Assembly (NCBI GenBank): GCA_016800925.1
Contig: JABCPU010000005.1
Coordinates: 372,001-436,000 of the forward strand
Reading direction: 5' to 3'
DNA from: Suillus spraguei
Lineage: Eukaryota; Basidiomycota; Agaricomycetes; Boletales; Suillaceae
Length of the DNA stretch: 64,000 nucleotides
Part shown: in pieces, positions 1 to 10,707 of the stretch
Layout: the number at the start of each line of letters is the position of its first letter
Numbering within the stretch: position 1 is the stretch's first letter
Notes under the pieces: generated by a model
What the model was told of the DNA's origin: nothing
The model's input: the letters and a program-made list of their open reading frames with translations, nothing else
Database searches by the model: none
Made by a program: the position numbers and the translations under genes

Positions 1-172
1 CTAGCGCACTCTGCGCTAGGTGACCAATATGCATGGGCCACCACTCTTTATAGAGTGCCCATCGCAGACACCACTCAAGTTCCTTAGCACCTGGCTAGGT
101 TGCTAACAGCTAGGCGTTCACCAGTATGTATTTATAATACTACTCAACATACTTTGGGAGGGTGGGATACAT

Positions 173-359
173 GATTCAAAGAACATCAAACTAGAGGAGC
201 AACTGGCAATATTCCTGTATGCTTGCATAACTGGCCTGTCTGTATGCCACCTTGGTGAGTGTTTCCAATGGTCTAATGACACTATAGTGGTACTCAAAGT
301 TGACTTCATAGAATTTTGGAAGGTCAGAAATTTGCACGTTGCCAGTAGCATTGAAGCTC
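173..359 (+). pseudogene. PIF/Harbinger transposase N-terminal fragment
   Basis: A stop-free stretch of about 60 codons reads as the domain that precedes the DDE core in fungal PIF/Harbinger transposases. The visible signature is LEEQLAIFLYACITGLSV followed by HLGECFQWSNDTI, a helix-turn-helix-like segment. In the family this region helps DNA recognition and is followed by a catalytic DDE_Tnp_4 domain, which is missing here. The flanks do not continue the protein in any frame, and the frame closes at a TAA near 357. I call it a truncated relic; it is not joined to the larger Harbinger remnant at 3.4-7.5 kb, which is a separate copy. Family recognition is from memory of conserved motifs, not from a search. 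Confidence 0.6.
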
Positions 360-1144
360 TGACAGTGACAAATAAACCCTAAGCTTTGTGCCATCTGCTA
401 TAGTGTTCTGCAGCTCCATCAATATGCCCCATGAATGTTAAGACCATACTCAAAGGGTGAAAAATCCGAAGGGCTTTGGCCTCAGTTCGTGCACTGTGCC
501 CCTTTCCCAAGTAATGCCCCTTATTTCAGAGAGTAGGTATATACGTCCAAAGATCTGGAAGGAGTTGCGTGACGGATCCGGACGTCCGAAGGTATCGGAT
601 ATGGTACATCTGAAGGTTATCCGGAGCATAGAGATGGAACGAGATTAAGGCTAGCTTTGGAACAAGTTCCTAACTAACTAGTAGAGTCGGAGATATAGAC
701 TAAAGGAATCAATCCCAAGTCTCAGAAGATGACTAGAGCAGAAAGTAACTCAAGTCTGGAGGAAACAGAATGAGCAGAATCTAAGATGATATTCGAACTA
801 AGGTTCTACGGAGATCTACAAGTGGTTTATATACTGTAAGTATCTAGTACGGATAATCAACGAGTCCGGGACCGAGGGCTATGTACGATGTATAACGGAA
901 GTCTATTAGTTAATGCACAGCGGATCAGTAAGCACGAGTCGGAAATGAAACACAGGTAACAGATCAGTGACAAAGGACAGAAACATACACAGCCAGAATA
1001 CCGGAAACAGGAGGAATGACGAAAGGAGATAGACACAGATATCCACAAGGAAGTTAGAGTGCGAGAAGTGGGCATATTCAGATGGGTGATCCGGACAGGA
1101 TCTGTGGACCAGACGGAAATAGAATCGATCGGATCTGATCAGAT
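360..1144. other. No gene seen; purine-rich sequence
   Basis: No frame in this stretch gives a recognisable protein. The plus strand is purine-rich from about 540 to 1140 and contains GATC/GATCCGG-rich words, compatible with decayed transposon sequence. Nothing more specific can be supported. Confidence 0.4.
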
Positions 1145-1594
1145 ATGATCGGATCTGAGATCAGAAGTATGGTATATGACAGTGAATCAGATCGAAATAA
1201 GCTGCTTTGCAGCCTCAAACAAATCAGAAATGACCTTACCATCACACAATATATGAAACTAATTGAGTTTATGATAGATCAGCTACTAGATGAAGATGAT
1301 AATGAAGACTCTGATAAGGAATCTGATGATGCTGTCAATGGCCATAGTGGCTTGGATATTAGTATATGGACTGCATCACCAACATGGCCAGAGTCTCCAG
1401 TGTCCCCTATGTCATCAATCACATCTGCCTTGTCACACAACTCTCTGATGTCACTCTCCACAGCATACTCCAAATTCCTATCATGCAATATCCCAGACAT
1501 GTGCAAATGAGTCTTTACTCAGTTTGCCGATGCAATCACTGCACTGCATGATGAGGTGGAGAAATGTCAAGTCCTTGATGTCCGTCTGCTGTAA
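1145..1594 (+). pseudogene. Acidic ORF, possibly 5' part of a Harbinger transposase
   Basis: An ORF of 121 codons ends at a TGA at 1508-1510, and the same frame stays open to a TAA at 1592-1594. The product is acidic and Ser/Asp-rich in its middle (DEDDNEDSDKESDD) and ends, after the internal stop, with TQFADAITALHDEVEKCQVL. In fungal Harbinger transposases an acidic low-complexity leader and a short helix of this kind precede the part that resumes at 3384 (LHLLEEW and onward). It could therefore be the 5' end of that transposase, separated by about 1.8 kb of later insertions including the inverted repeat. That join is inference; an unrelated relic is also possible. Confidence 0.3.
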
Positions 1595-2394
1595 TGAACA
1601 TATTGGTGCTAGGCTTAAAACCCTATCTTTTGACACTCGTCTCACATCTATAGGAGTTACCACTTGTCCATGGCCGTCTTACCCTTTTAGCATTACCGGC
1701 AGCATCCCATGCTTACCACACACTGTACCAACTGCTGCACTTCATTCCACATACTGATGTCCTTCCATGTCCTTGCCGCGTCTGCATAGCTCCATTTGGT
1801 GCGTTGTTTGTTTTATGTTCATTACCACTGATTCCACGGCAAGCCTTATTACATGTCGCCTCGTGCCGCAGCACCTCGCACTATGTTTACATATGGCAGT
1901 TACTATACTTGAGCGCTACTGATCTCGCCTAGAGCATTCCAAGTACATACAATTTAGGATATAAGCACTGCATACCCCACACAATACAGGACCTGATTTT
2001 ACCCCATTGCATGTACTATAGGTCAGGATTATTGTCTAGCTCTGGATCTACCCAGTAGTAGACTTAGTCTTTAAAGTTCCTTATCATTCGTTAATCAATC
2101 ATGCTCGTTCTCCATTACTGCTGGACTTTTGATTGCTATTTTGACTGAACTTCTCATGCACCGCTACTTTACCACTGAAAGTACCGCAGTCTTCTTTACT
2201 GTTTCTTTGCACCGCTTGCAACCTTACCGCTACTGCTGATATCATCGCTCGCTGACGCAACTGTTACTGACTTTATCTCAACCACAGTAGCACCACTACA
2301 TACGACACTAGTTCTGGCAGCACTAATGCTGACCGCGGCAACTTACCGCTGACTACAACGCTTCATTCGCACATAGGTTTGACTTGAACTTGAC
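1595..2394. other. No gene seen
   Basis: AT-balanced sequence with only short, unrecognisable ORFs in all frames. It lies between a possible transposase 5' fragment and the inverted-repeat structure, and is probably transposon-derived, but no ends or duplications were found. Confidence 0.35.
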
Positions 2395-2821
2395 AATACT
2401 AATGTTACAAACTGGGGTGGCGTCACCAGCAACAGTGAAAAGACACAGACGGTCTGCTGGGAAGTTCTACAATGTCCAGAAAAGGACAAGGTGAAAGTAC
2501 AAGGAATGCGTTCCAAGTACTATCAAGGGTTCGGCCTCAAAGACAAGTCTAAGAGGTTCTATGAGAATAGAGACTAAGACTAAGGAGTGCTTAGACTTAG
2601 AGACGATTCAAGACGACTAAAGATTGGAGATCTTTAGCAAAGGATGTTCCAGGTAAAACCCAGTAAGATTAAAGTAAAGTATACAAGCATAATACAATGT
2701 GCTTAAATAGGTCAATATGTGCGCACGGACCAAGAGAGACTGAGAATGTAAGTGCGTATCCAAAGAAGGAAGGCAACTATAGTACAGATGCGTTGAGCAT
2801 ATGATTCAGAGTCATGTTATG
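2395..2821 (+). repeat. Left arm of long inverted repeat
   Basis: This arm of about 425 bp is repeated in inverted orientation at about 2870-3310 with only scattered differences. For example CAGACGGTCTGCTGGGAAGT at 2437 reappears as its complement near 3240. It looks like a second, partial copy of the terminal-inverted-repeat element beginning at 2822, lacking that element's outer end. Arms plus a spacer of about 50 bp make a hairpin-forming structure of about 0.9 kb. Confidence 0.8.
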
Positions 2822-3359
2822 TGTTACAATCGTACGTGCCCCTATTCATTTTTCTCTGTCTACTTTACTTTGCATATTACGTAACAAGACTCTGACTCAT
2901 ATGCTCAACGCATCTGTACTATAGTTGCCTTCCTTCTTTGGATACGCACTTACAATTCTCACGTCTCTCTTGGTCCATGCGCACATATTGGCCTATTTAA
3001 GCACATTGTATTATGCTTGTATACTTCACTTTAATCTTACTGGGTTTTACCTGGAACATCCTTCGCTTAGGTCTCCAACCTAAGTCGTCTTGAATCGTCT
3101 CTAAGTCTAAGCACTCCTTAGTCTTAGTCTCTATTCTCGTAGAACCTCTTAGACTTGTCTTTGAGGCCGAACCCTTGATCGTACTCGGAACACGTTCCCA
3201 GTACTTTCACCTTGTCCTCTTCTGGACATTGTAGAACTTCCCAGCAGACCGTCTGTGTCTTTTCACTGTCACTGGTGACGCCATCCCAGTTCATAACATT
3301 ATGTAATACAAGTAAAGAAGACAAAGAGAAAATGAATAGGGGCACGTACAACTGTAACA
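2822..3359. mobile_element. MITE-like element with about 50-bp terminal inverted repeats
   Basis: The left end starts TGTTACAATCGTACGTGCCC and the right end, read on the minus strand, starts TGTTACAGTTGTACGTGCCC. The match continues for about 50 bp with few mismatches (CCTATTCATTTT, then CTCT...CTACTTTACTT). The interior of about 440 bp has no coding capacity and is the inverse of the arm at 2395-2821. Size, lack of ORF and TIRs fit a non-autonomous DNA transposon. No convincing target-site duplication is visible, so the superfamily is not assigned. It lies 25 bp upstream of a Harbinger transposase remnant, which may be coincidental. Confidence 0.65.
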
Positions 3360-3383
3360 ACTAACAGGCATCCCCCTTTAGGG

Positions 3384-4707
3384 TTGAATGCTCTTGTTTC
3401 ACAAGTGAAGCAGACTAGACGGAGGCAAGACTCACATACTAACTTAGGAGGTAGTTTATCTACAGCCCAGGTTAGGTTGTATCTTTACACCGCCTCTAAG
3501 TTGTGCCCTCAGCTACACTTGCTGGAGGAGTGGGCTCTATTCTCACCTGAAAAATTTTGTTGCAAGCTCCATGTTGATGTGGACATGTTTGATGAACTTA
3601 CAAAGTTGATTCAAAGACACACCATCTTTTACAACAACTCCAACAACCCCCAACTCCCCATCCCAATACAGCTCACCATTTTTCTCAATGGTGCTGGCCA
3701 TTATGGCAATGCCACAACCACCAAAGACATATCTGACTGGGCTGGAGTGTCTGTGGGGACCGTCTACAACTGCTACAAACAGGTGATGATCGCAATCCTT
3801 CAACTTCATGACCAGGCCATTCATTTTGATCCACTTGATCATGAGGATCAAATTGAGCTGGAGCAGGCAAAAACTTACATTGAAAGCAAGACATGTCATG
3901 AATGGCATGGAGGCTTTCTTAGTGTAGATGGGACTCCATCCCCTTTACACAAGAAGCCAGGTTGGCATGGGGAGGGTTTCTTTGACAAGAACTCAGATTA
4001 TTCTCTAACAGCACAGATAAGTGTTGATTCAATGTGCAGTGCAGTTACTTACCATCAAAAAGGTCATTATATTCCCTCATAATCTTTGTATTGTGGACTA
4101 CGTCATTGGCGTACCTGGAAGTCTCCACAACTCAAACATATTTGCATGGACAAGAGTTTCCCAGGATCCTGAGTCATTTTTCAGTGCAGGAGAGTGGTTG
4201 TGGGCAGATTCAGCATATGCTGCATGAACCTGGTGTGTGCCGCCATATAAACGGCTGCCAGGAGGGTGTTTGATGCCAGACCAAAAGATGTTCAACTATA
4301 ACCTATCAACAGTGAGTATGAATGGCAATATACATTTATAGTCCTTACCCAACATCTAGGTCCATGTTCATTCAGAGCATTTTTTGGCTCTATCAAGGGC
4401 TGGTTCCAATCACTGTGGGAGCTTCGCATCCCAATCCAAAGTCAGAAGGATCTTGACTATGCAAACATGTGAATCCATTCGTGCTTTGTTCTGCACAATC
4501 TAATCATTGAAATTGAAGAAAAAAAAACCATGCAGACATGAATGTCTGTTTCTATCAGCAAACTAGGAGGTTGAGGCGAGCTGATGGTGATGCAGGAGAG
4601 GATGATCAGCAAGGGGGTGGTGTAGTAGGTGATCAGACTTGCATTGGAACTGCGGGGCAGGATTTTTGCAACACATTAAAGGCACAGTTGCTTTCCTCAT
4701 TTGAGTG
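3384..4707 (+). pseudogene. PIF/Harbinger transposase (DDE_Tnp_4), degraded
   Basis: Encodes most of a Harbinger-type transposase, an RNase H-fold DDE nuclease that moves the element by cut-and-paste. The open frame 3384-4082 contains a helix-turn-helix region (DISDWAGVSVGTVYNCYKQV) and the first catalytic block (GGFLSVDGTPSPL, then KPGWHGEGFFDKNSDYSL). A frame change near 4080 leads to the second block (VDYVIGVPGSLHNSNIFAWT, then GEWLWADSAYA). A further shift and a possible GTGAGT...TAG intron at about 4311-4360 lead to the third block (FFGSIKGWFQSLWELRIP), with a premature TGA at about 4471 where Trp is usual. A Gly-rich tail reaches a TGA at 4707. At least two frame breaks and one nonsense codon make it non-functional. 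It is convergent with its partner gene on the minus strand, the usual two-gene Harbinger arrangement. Confidence 0.8.
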
Positions 4708-6889
4708 AATGGCAACACGTTAAAGGTGTGGTTGCTTTGTCAAGTAGAAGCTCTTTGTCCTCTTTAGTATCTAACCTTTGTCAAGTAAAAGTTCTTTAGT
4801 ACCCAATAAGGGAAATGTGCACTTGAGCTCAGTGAACTCAAAGCACTTACCCCAAACCTGTAGTGTTTGCTGTGTGTTGTCACGCTTGAGATTGAGTACA
4901 ACATGGTATGCATTTCTGAGTCCTAAAAATGAGTTGCATGATGACACAGTACAGACCTACTTCAGTTTTGATCAGAACCACACTCCATAGCAAAATGACG
5001 AATCTGAGCCTCCTCCTCTTCTTGATGTGCATGAGATAGCTCAAGTGAGAGTCTTGTAAACTCAATTTGTTGAGTCATCCTCTCCTGCTGGTGGAGGTGG
5101 TCTTGTTCTGCAAGACACATCACATGCTCCTGCTCATCACAAGCACTGTGAGCCTTGAGATCACGAGCCCAAATGTCACTCTAAAGTTTTATATGTTTGT
5201 AGCTTTCATGCTTGGCATGACCCTCATGTTTGCTCTCAAGGTGCTTCATTAGAGAGTCTGCCATTTGGGACATTTTTTCAGAGGTCTGGTCAAGAGCACT
5301 GCTGCCAGGGCATTTGCATGATGAAGAGGGGGGATGACTAAACTGAGGTGATGCACTTCAAATAGGTGGATGAGAGTGTTTTGTAGCAAGAGAAGGTGAA
5401 CTTCCATGACTTCCCTCAAGTGAGCTGACATGGAGAGACTGCAGTGCTCAGCTGGCACCAACATCCGAGTCTTCTGAGTTAATAGGTGTAGACTGACAGC
5501 TAGGTGAAGATTCCTTAAAATTGGAAAAAACAGACAATGAATTATCAGGGGCACTTTTATTGGGTACTAATGAGTGCTCAGGAGAGTTCAATGATACCAC
5601 TCCAAGTGTGTCAGAAGTTGAGATGGGAGGGAGCTGAGGTCGTTGGTGTTGAATAGTCAAACATTACATGGACCTCAGACATTACCAGTAGTATTAGATA
5701 AGCATGGACATACTTACAGCTGCTCTTTACTCTACCTACCTCAGTGACTTGCTAGTTTACTGAGGTGAGCATACACTGCTTACACATTCATTACTTAATA
5801 CTGACTACTACTGCAGCTTACCTATTGCTGCAGGTATATAATACAGTGACTTGCTAGTCTACTGAGCTTATCTATTGCTGCAGTTGGTATCACTGTGGTA
5901 ATGGAGGCAGTGAGAATGAAGGTACATTGCTAGGACCATGGTCCAAAGGTAACAGCAGTGATGATGCTGATGAATGTGATTCTATGTGGGGGGGCTGGTC
6001 AACCACCATATCATCTGTCACATCTACAATGGCACCATTGTCCATGCTGCAAGTACCAACCTCAACTATGTCTCCATCATCAGGATCATCATCTGTGCAA
6101 GCATTGTTGTCAACTGTAGCCAGTGGTTGTGGGTGCTTGGAAATATTACAATGTTCCAATGCAGCAGATGCAAAATCTTGCCCTGCATCCACAGTAGAGA
6201 ATGCATGATTGAAAGCTGGATTTGTCTGCCACCAGCCATGAAGCTCAGGCCACCAGGGAAATTTTTCAAGCTGTGTATCTGACGGAGACATAGTTAGGAC
6301 AGGTGCAGATCAACAGCAGCTAAGACTTACTGATCAAAGACTTCATCTTTGGATCTTCTTACAGCTCTGCATATGTCTTTCCTGCTCCCGACTGCTTGAG
6401 ATCCTTGTTAAATTCATTATATTTCCTCCTCAGTCTGAGACATCTGATCAGTGGTTCCAGTGGGAAGATGGATGATGCAGGAACTAGATAATTACGTGTC
6501 GAAATGGGTTGAAACTGGTTTTATGAATGCCTTGGGTCCTCCTTGAAGAGTTGTTGAACCTCCAGATCCTCGTCATTCAAAAATACAGCTTGTGCAACCT
6601 GTGAATATACAACATCTCTCGAAGTACCACTCTGCTTCTTCTTCCAACCTTGCTCCTTCGCATCCTTTGCAAAATCAGAGAAAAGCTTGATGTGTGCGTC
6701 TTCATTTTCCTTGCACCAGGCAAGTAGGTGTTCAGTATGAGCACTATGGACCCCCTCCCAATGGATAGTACACTTCTTTGAGGTGTCCATACCAGCAGAT
6801 GTATTGGTTCGACCTCTTTGATTGGATCATGACATGATCCTGGATGTTCCTACTGACAGCAATTAAGAATCAGATTAAAGCTTTAGCAG

Positions 6890-7378
6890 CGTTGTGTCAC
6901 GAATTCCAAATACAAATCATTACTCTTTTCTCAATTTCCCTAAAGCGTCTAAACCCAGCGCTAAGACAAACACAAACTCCATCGAAATCCCTATAACCGC
7001 TTCTATAACCGAACTTCCTGATGAAGATGAAGAGATCTTTTATGATGCTATCGGATAAGATAAGATAAGATAAGATAGTATCACATGATCTTAGAACCTT
7101 CTAGAATATGATGTCATAACAATGTTACAACTATCACATCGTACGATTCTCGTTTCTATTTTATGATTGGCTAGTAGTTTCAAACTCAGTTTATATCTCA
7201 GTTTCAATATGTGTATATAGTTAGCTAGTTTCGCTGTAGTAGTTCTTTAGTTCAAACCTCTTGTATCTACAACTGTAGCAATCCAAGACGTCCTTGCTCC
7301 TCTTCCTCTTGTGATAACCTTAGTTTGAGTCCTAGTCTCTGCCCTTGCATTAATTCGTTTGTGGGTTGTGACACGTTG
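6890..7378. mobile_element. Solo LTR (6895-7373) with 5-bp target-site duplication
   Basis: The unit begins TGTCACGAATTCC and ends GGGTTGTGACA, so its termini are the short inverted repeat TGTCAC/GTGACA expected of an LTR. It is 479 bp long and has no coding capacity. CGTTG occurs immediately before (6890-6894) and immediately after (7374-7378), a perfect 5-bp target-site duplication. Removing LTR plus one CGTTG rejoins the reading frame of the Myb-like gene on the minus strand, confirming the boundaries. It is therefore a solo LTR left by recombination between the two LTRs of a retrotransposon that inserted into the Harbinger element. Copia or gypsy origin cannot be decided without internal sequence. 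Confidence 0.92.
7054..7077. repeat. (GATAA)n pentanucleotide repeat
   Basis: Nearly five perfect copies of GATAA inside the solo LTR. Such runs can bind GATA-type factors, but no function is shown here. Confidence 0.9.
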
Positions 7379-7539
7379 ACACCAGCAGCAATGATGAGCA
7401 TGCTGGCAGGTTGGAGTTCAAAACCTGCCATATCGGCCGCATCCAAATTTGCTATGATTTTTTTTCAAGGTTCAACTTTGAGAACCACTATTTTTGGCTT
7501 ATTTGTTCTTGATCCGTTGCTCATGTGTTCAGCCATCAT

Positions 7540-7753
7540 TAAGTTGTGATTAAGTAATGTGTAGATTTCCTGATGTGATCCATAATTGAATTATTCCTCA
7601 TGCCACCATTGGCCACTGAAGATCTACACATGGCGATGACTGCCAGAATTTGATGCCTCCCAACAAGGATTGGAGCATAGGGAATGGACTAAGTGATTGG
7701 GTAATGCACAAGTGAGTCTATTTGGCAATCGAGGAGGCATTTTGTACAGTTCT
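7540..7753. other. Flank between Harbinger remnant and hAT element
   Basis: No ORF or element boundary is visible. It probably contains the lost outer end of the Harbinger element, but no terminal inverted repeat matching the region near 3360 was found. Confidence 0.35.
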
Positions 7754-9666
7754 CCTTAATATAGTGCTGCCGCAGTCCGGTCCCGAACCATGGTTCGAAC
7801 CTGAACCCATCCAGACTGGACCAGTGGTTCGGTCACAGGTTTGGTCTCTCTCCTGGACCGAACCCCCTAACAGGTTCGGGGTTCGATGTCGTCACTGAAA
7901 AATGTGGACCGGTTCGGACGCGTCCGAACCGGTCCAAACCTGCACCATGTGCACAATTCCAGCTGCGTGTTTTTCGTGAGGCTTCCTGTCAGTTTAAGTA
8001 GTGCGCTCACCAACTTCTGTTCCTTCTCTTCTTTTGACAGTAGCATTCCCCACATTGCACAAGCAACAAGGGTACTTTTTTCAGCTATGCAACGACTCGA
8101 AGCACCGGTACTATGTTCACCGTCTCTCATGTTTGATAAGTTGCTAACTTCTAATGTTTTTTCATTCAGAATATACCTACTACTGTGGTGATTCCTGGGT
8201 TTTCCACCAAGTTTGCGCAATGGATTGTCATTTTGGAACTTGAAGGTGCGCAACATTTTTTTATTTAGTTTGAGATATATATATTCACTTGTGGTATAGG
8301 TTCAACATTTGCACTCCCTGCTGTAACTATGTTCGAGTCGTCTGCACCAGCCCGTCGTCCTGACGGTTCGTTGAAAAGCGCTGAAGAGATGGAGTGGATA
8401 CACGACCCAGATGATGACACTACCATCCTCCCTCCCCCTCCTCCATCCAAAGGCACTCTCAATTCATTCATTCGTCATTCAGGCCGCGCTGTCAAGCCTA
8501 CAGAGAAGATCCGGGAGACTGCCAGAGAACCATTCCAGTGCTCGAATGTCTTCAAGACACTTTGCAAAACATGGCGAACGCGTCAAAATTTGCCCGTTTC
8601 TCAACGGCCATTGAAGCTGGTGTCACTAATCTCCACAAGTGGTATAGTAAGACTGACGACACAGATGTATATTTCATTTGTCTCGGTATGTATCTCGTAT
8701 CTATTCTAATGCCTTTGAACATCATTGACCTTGTTGGTGTAGCGCTGGACCCCAACTACAAGGTCGCGTACGCAAAAGACAAATGGACCGCTCATTTTTT
8801 CAAACAAGGCATGCAATGCCTCGAGAGCACAGTACGTCGCTCATCACTCATTTCTGTCAATTGTATACTAATCTTACATAGTTTGATATGTATCATCGCA
8901 GTAGTACTCCCTCGCAGGCTCCTGCAGAGCCGTCTGTTACTGCACCTCCCTCGCTTGCTCGCCAAGGCTCGTATGGCCATAATTGGATGCGAAGCTCTGT
9001 CAAATCGCGTGTCGTGAATGACGCAACCACACGAAGGCCTCGTCAAGAACTCGAGGACTATCTAGATGCACCGCTCGAGGACGTCAACAATGTGGTGGCT
9101 TGGTGGGGTGTACGTCTCGTTATTTTATTTGTATTGCTTTCATACTGACATGATTCAAAAAACTTTAAAGCACCATTCTATACAATACCCAACTATTTCC
9201 CGCATTGCAAAGGACTACCTCGCCATTCAGGGATCAGCTGTTGCGTCTGAGAGAGCATTTTCGAGTGGCGGTGTTACTGGGACCGTGTGTCGCAGCTGTT
9301 TGAAGCCAACAACATTCGAGGCTCTTCAATTGCTCAAGAGCGCATACTGCCAAGGTCACATCTCCGCAACAGCCCAGGCTGAATTCGCCGCTCCTTATGA
9401 TAACCGCGTCGATGTCAATGAAGAGTTCTAGTAGCTATTCGTATTGTACATGTCATTTTCATTTTGATTTTTTTTGCTAATTAAATCAACGGTTCGAGGG
9501 TTCGAACGCGTTCTGAACCTGAACTGAACCCTTGCGAACGCGTTCGAAGGCGTCCGGTCCAGGGTTCGCCCATCTTGCTTGAACCTGACCACTGGTCGAG
9601 TTCGGGGTTCACAGATATAGGGTGATGAACCTAACCGAACCGGACTTCGGCAGCACTACCTTAATA
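7754..9666 (+). mobile_element. hAT-superfamily DNA transposon (7762-9658) with 8-bp target-site duplication
   Basis: The left end TAGTGCTGCCGCAGTCCGG at 7762 and the right end at 9658, read on the minus strand as TAGTGCTGCCGAAGTCCGG, are near-perfect terminal inverted repeats. CCTTAATA flanks both ends (7754-7761 and 9659-9666), the 8-bp duplication diagnostic of hAT elements. Both subterminal regions (7790-7940 and 9490-9640) are packed with GGTTCG/CGAACC words in both orientations, the usual transposase-binding repeats. The element is 1897 bp, short for an autonomous hAT, because its transposase gene is internally deleted. Sharp ends and intact duplication suggest a relatively recent insertion. 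Confidence 0.94.
8329..9431 (+). pseudogene. hAT transposase, internally deleted (N-terminal leader plus C-terminal dimerisation domain)
   Basis: The 5' exon starts MFESSAPARRPDGSLKS and runs to about 8530. The reading then jumps frame near 8533 into late transposase sequence (LQDTLQNMANASKFARF, KWYSKTDDTDVYFICLALDP). GT-AG introns fit at 8686-8742, 8832-8881 and 9110-9170. The last exon encodes the hAT C-terminal dimerisation domain (RIAKDYLAIQGSAVASERAF, SSGGVTGT, TFEALQLLKSAY) and stops at 9429-9431. The zinc finger and catalytic RNase H core normally found between these parts are absent, so the element can only move if a complete transposase is supplied elsewhere. Retention of dimerisation sequence could in principle yield a truncated protein, but the frame change at the junction argues against expression. 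Confidence 0.85.
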
Positions 9667-10707
9667 ACCAACTGACATTTGGAAACCCGCCGCGATGGCG
9701 GCGGGAAACACTAAATGAATCAGACGAGAGAATAACAGGACAAAACCGTGGAATTATAGCGTTATACAAATGGACAATCCCGAGTCTCTCGTAAACAAAG
9801 CCAAGCATAGGGACGTATAGATGGCGTGATGTCATAAATGACGCGTGTGTGATGTTTGGTAAGCATCCGGCTTACAACATTGTACTGTTGTAGTAAGACT
9901 AAATATCTAGACCACGAGGGCACCCTACATGCGAAGCTGGGAGATAACATTGTTATGAATCCAATAGTGACAAATTACTGTTTGTAATTTAAAAGTTGAG
10001 TACTACAAACGATTTGTTTCTGCATCCCTGCGACGCCACGCATGGTGGGTAACAGAATCTCGAGCGCGCCTGTTGCTCATTCTTGTTTATAGGCTGTGCA
10101 GGACGTGCCAGTGGGAGCTCAGGCTAGTGGAGAAATGGGTGAAGGATGTCAAAAGTGAAGGATGTTAATGACTCACAATAAATAGAGGGGGGAGACAGAG
10201 CGAGTTACTTCAGCGTATTTAACCTAAACGCGAGCTCCTGCAGGATATAGCAACATCAGAAATTCACACATTCCTTAAATGCTTAATCAGCTTAACTCAC
10301 TTATCTCAAATTGTTTGCTCTCTCTCACATCATTCACTGCATATCTTATATTTTTTGAGTGCGAAATACAATAAACATGTATATAATATATCTCAACTTT
10401 TTTTTTCTGAATTCATCACATTGAAATTTTGGACAAGTAGATTCAATTCACCAGCAGTTAAGTGTAAATAAGTCCGCATAAGGCAGTCAAGGAATGTGTG
10501 AATTTCCTGATGATGTGCGTACAGAGGTTGGATCAATACTGCAAATGATGCATCGACACGAAACACATTGTGTAGGATGCATCTCTAGCGTCCACCTGGA
10601 AGCATTGCATGCTTCTTCAACAGCACTTGAGGTTGTATTCTCCTCCCTGCATTCTGTAATTAAATGACGGTAGGCAGTCGTTCCTTCTAAGCCATGATCG
10701 ACGGTGA
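9667..10707. other. Intergenic; GC hairpin at 9686-9705, no gene
   Basis: No protein is recognisable. A perfect 8-bp stem with a 4-nt loop (CCCGCCGC GATG GCGGCGGG) at 9686-9705 stands out in otherwise AT-rich sequence. The rest lies 3' of the dehydrogenase gene and probably holds its 3' UTR on the minus strand. Confidence 0.5.

Larger units (their letters stand above)
4962..7539 (-). pseudogene. Harbinger-associated Myb/SANT-like DNA-binding protein, interrupted by solo LTR
   Basis: The second gene of the Harbinger element, whose product in the family binds transposon ends and supports nuclear import of the transposase. It starts at an ATG pair at 7539 (MMAEHMSNGSRTNKPKIVV) and has an early TGA. 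After removing the LTR at 6895-7373 plus one copy of its 5-bp duplication, it continues into the trihelix region at 6790-6521 (HTEHLLAWCKENEDAHIKLF, SGTSRDVVYSQVAQAVF). A segment LRRKYNEFNKDLKQSGAGKT follows with an in-frame TAA at 6359-6361. A GT-AG intron ends near 6290, and then comes DTQLEKFPWWPELHGWWQTN (6288-5890). The low-complexity and coiled C-terminus has another stop at 5181-5183 and ends at 4962. A short insertion with internal direct repeats lies at about 5690-5890. Several lesions make it a pseudogene. Confidence 0.75.

Noticed and set aside
1..19. Palindrome CTAGCGCACTCTGCGCTAG at the window start as an element end
   Set aside because: Too short, at the edge, and no partner or target duplication visible.
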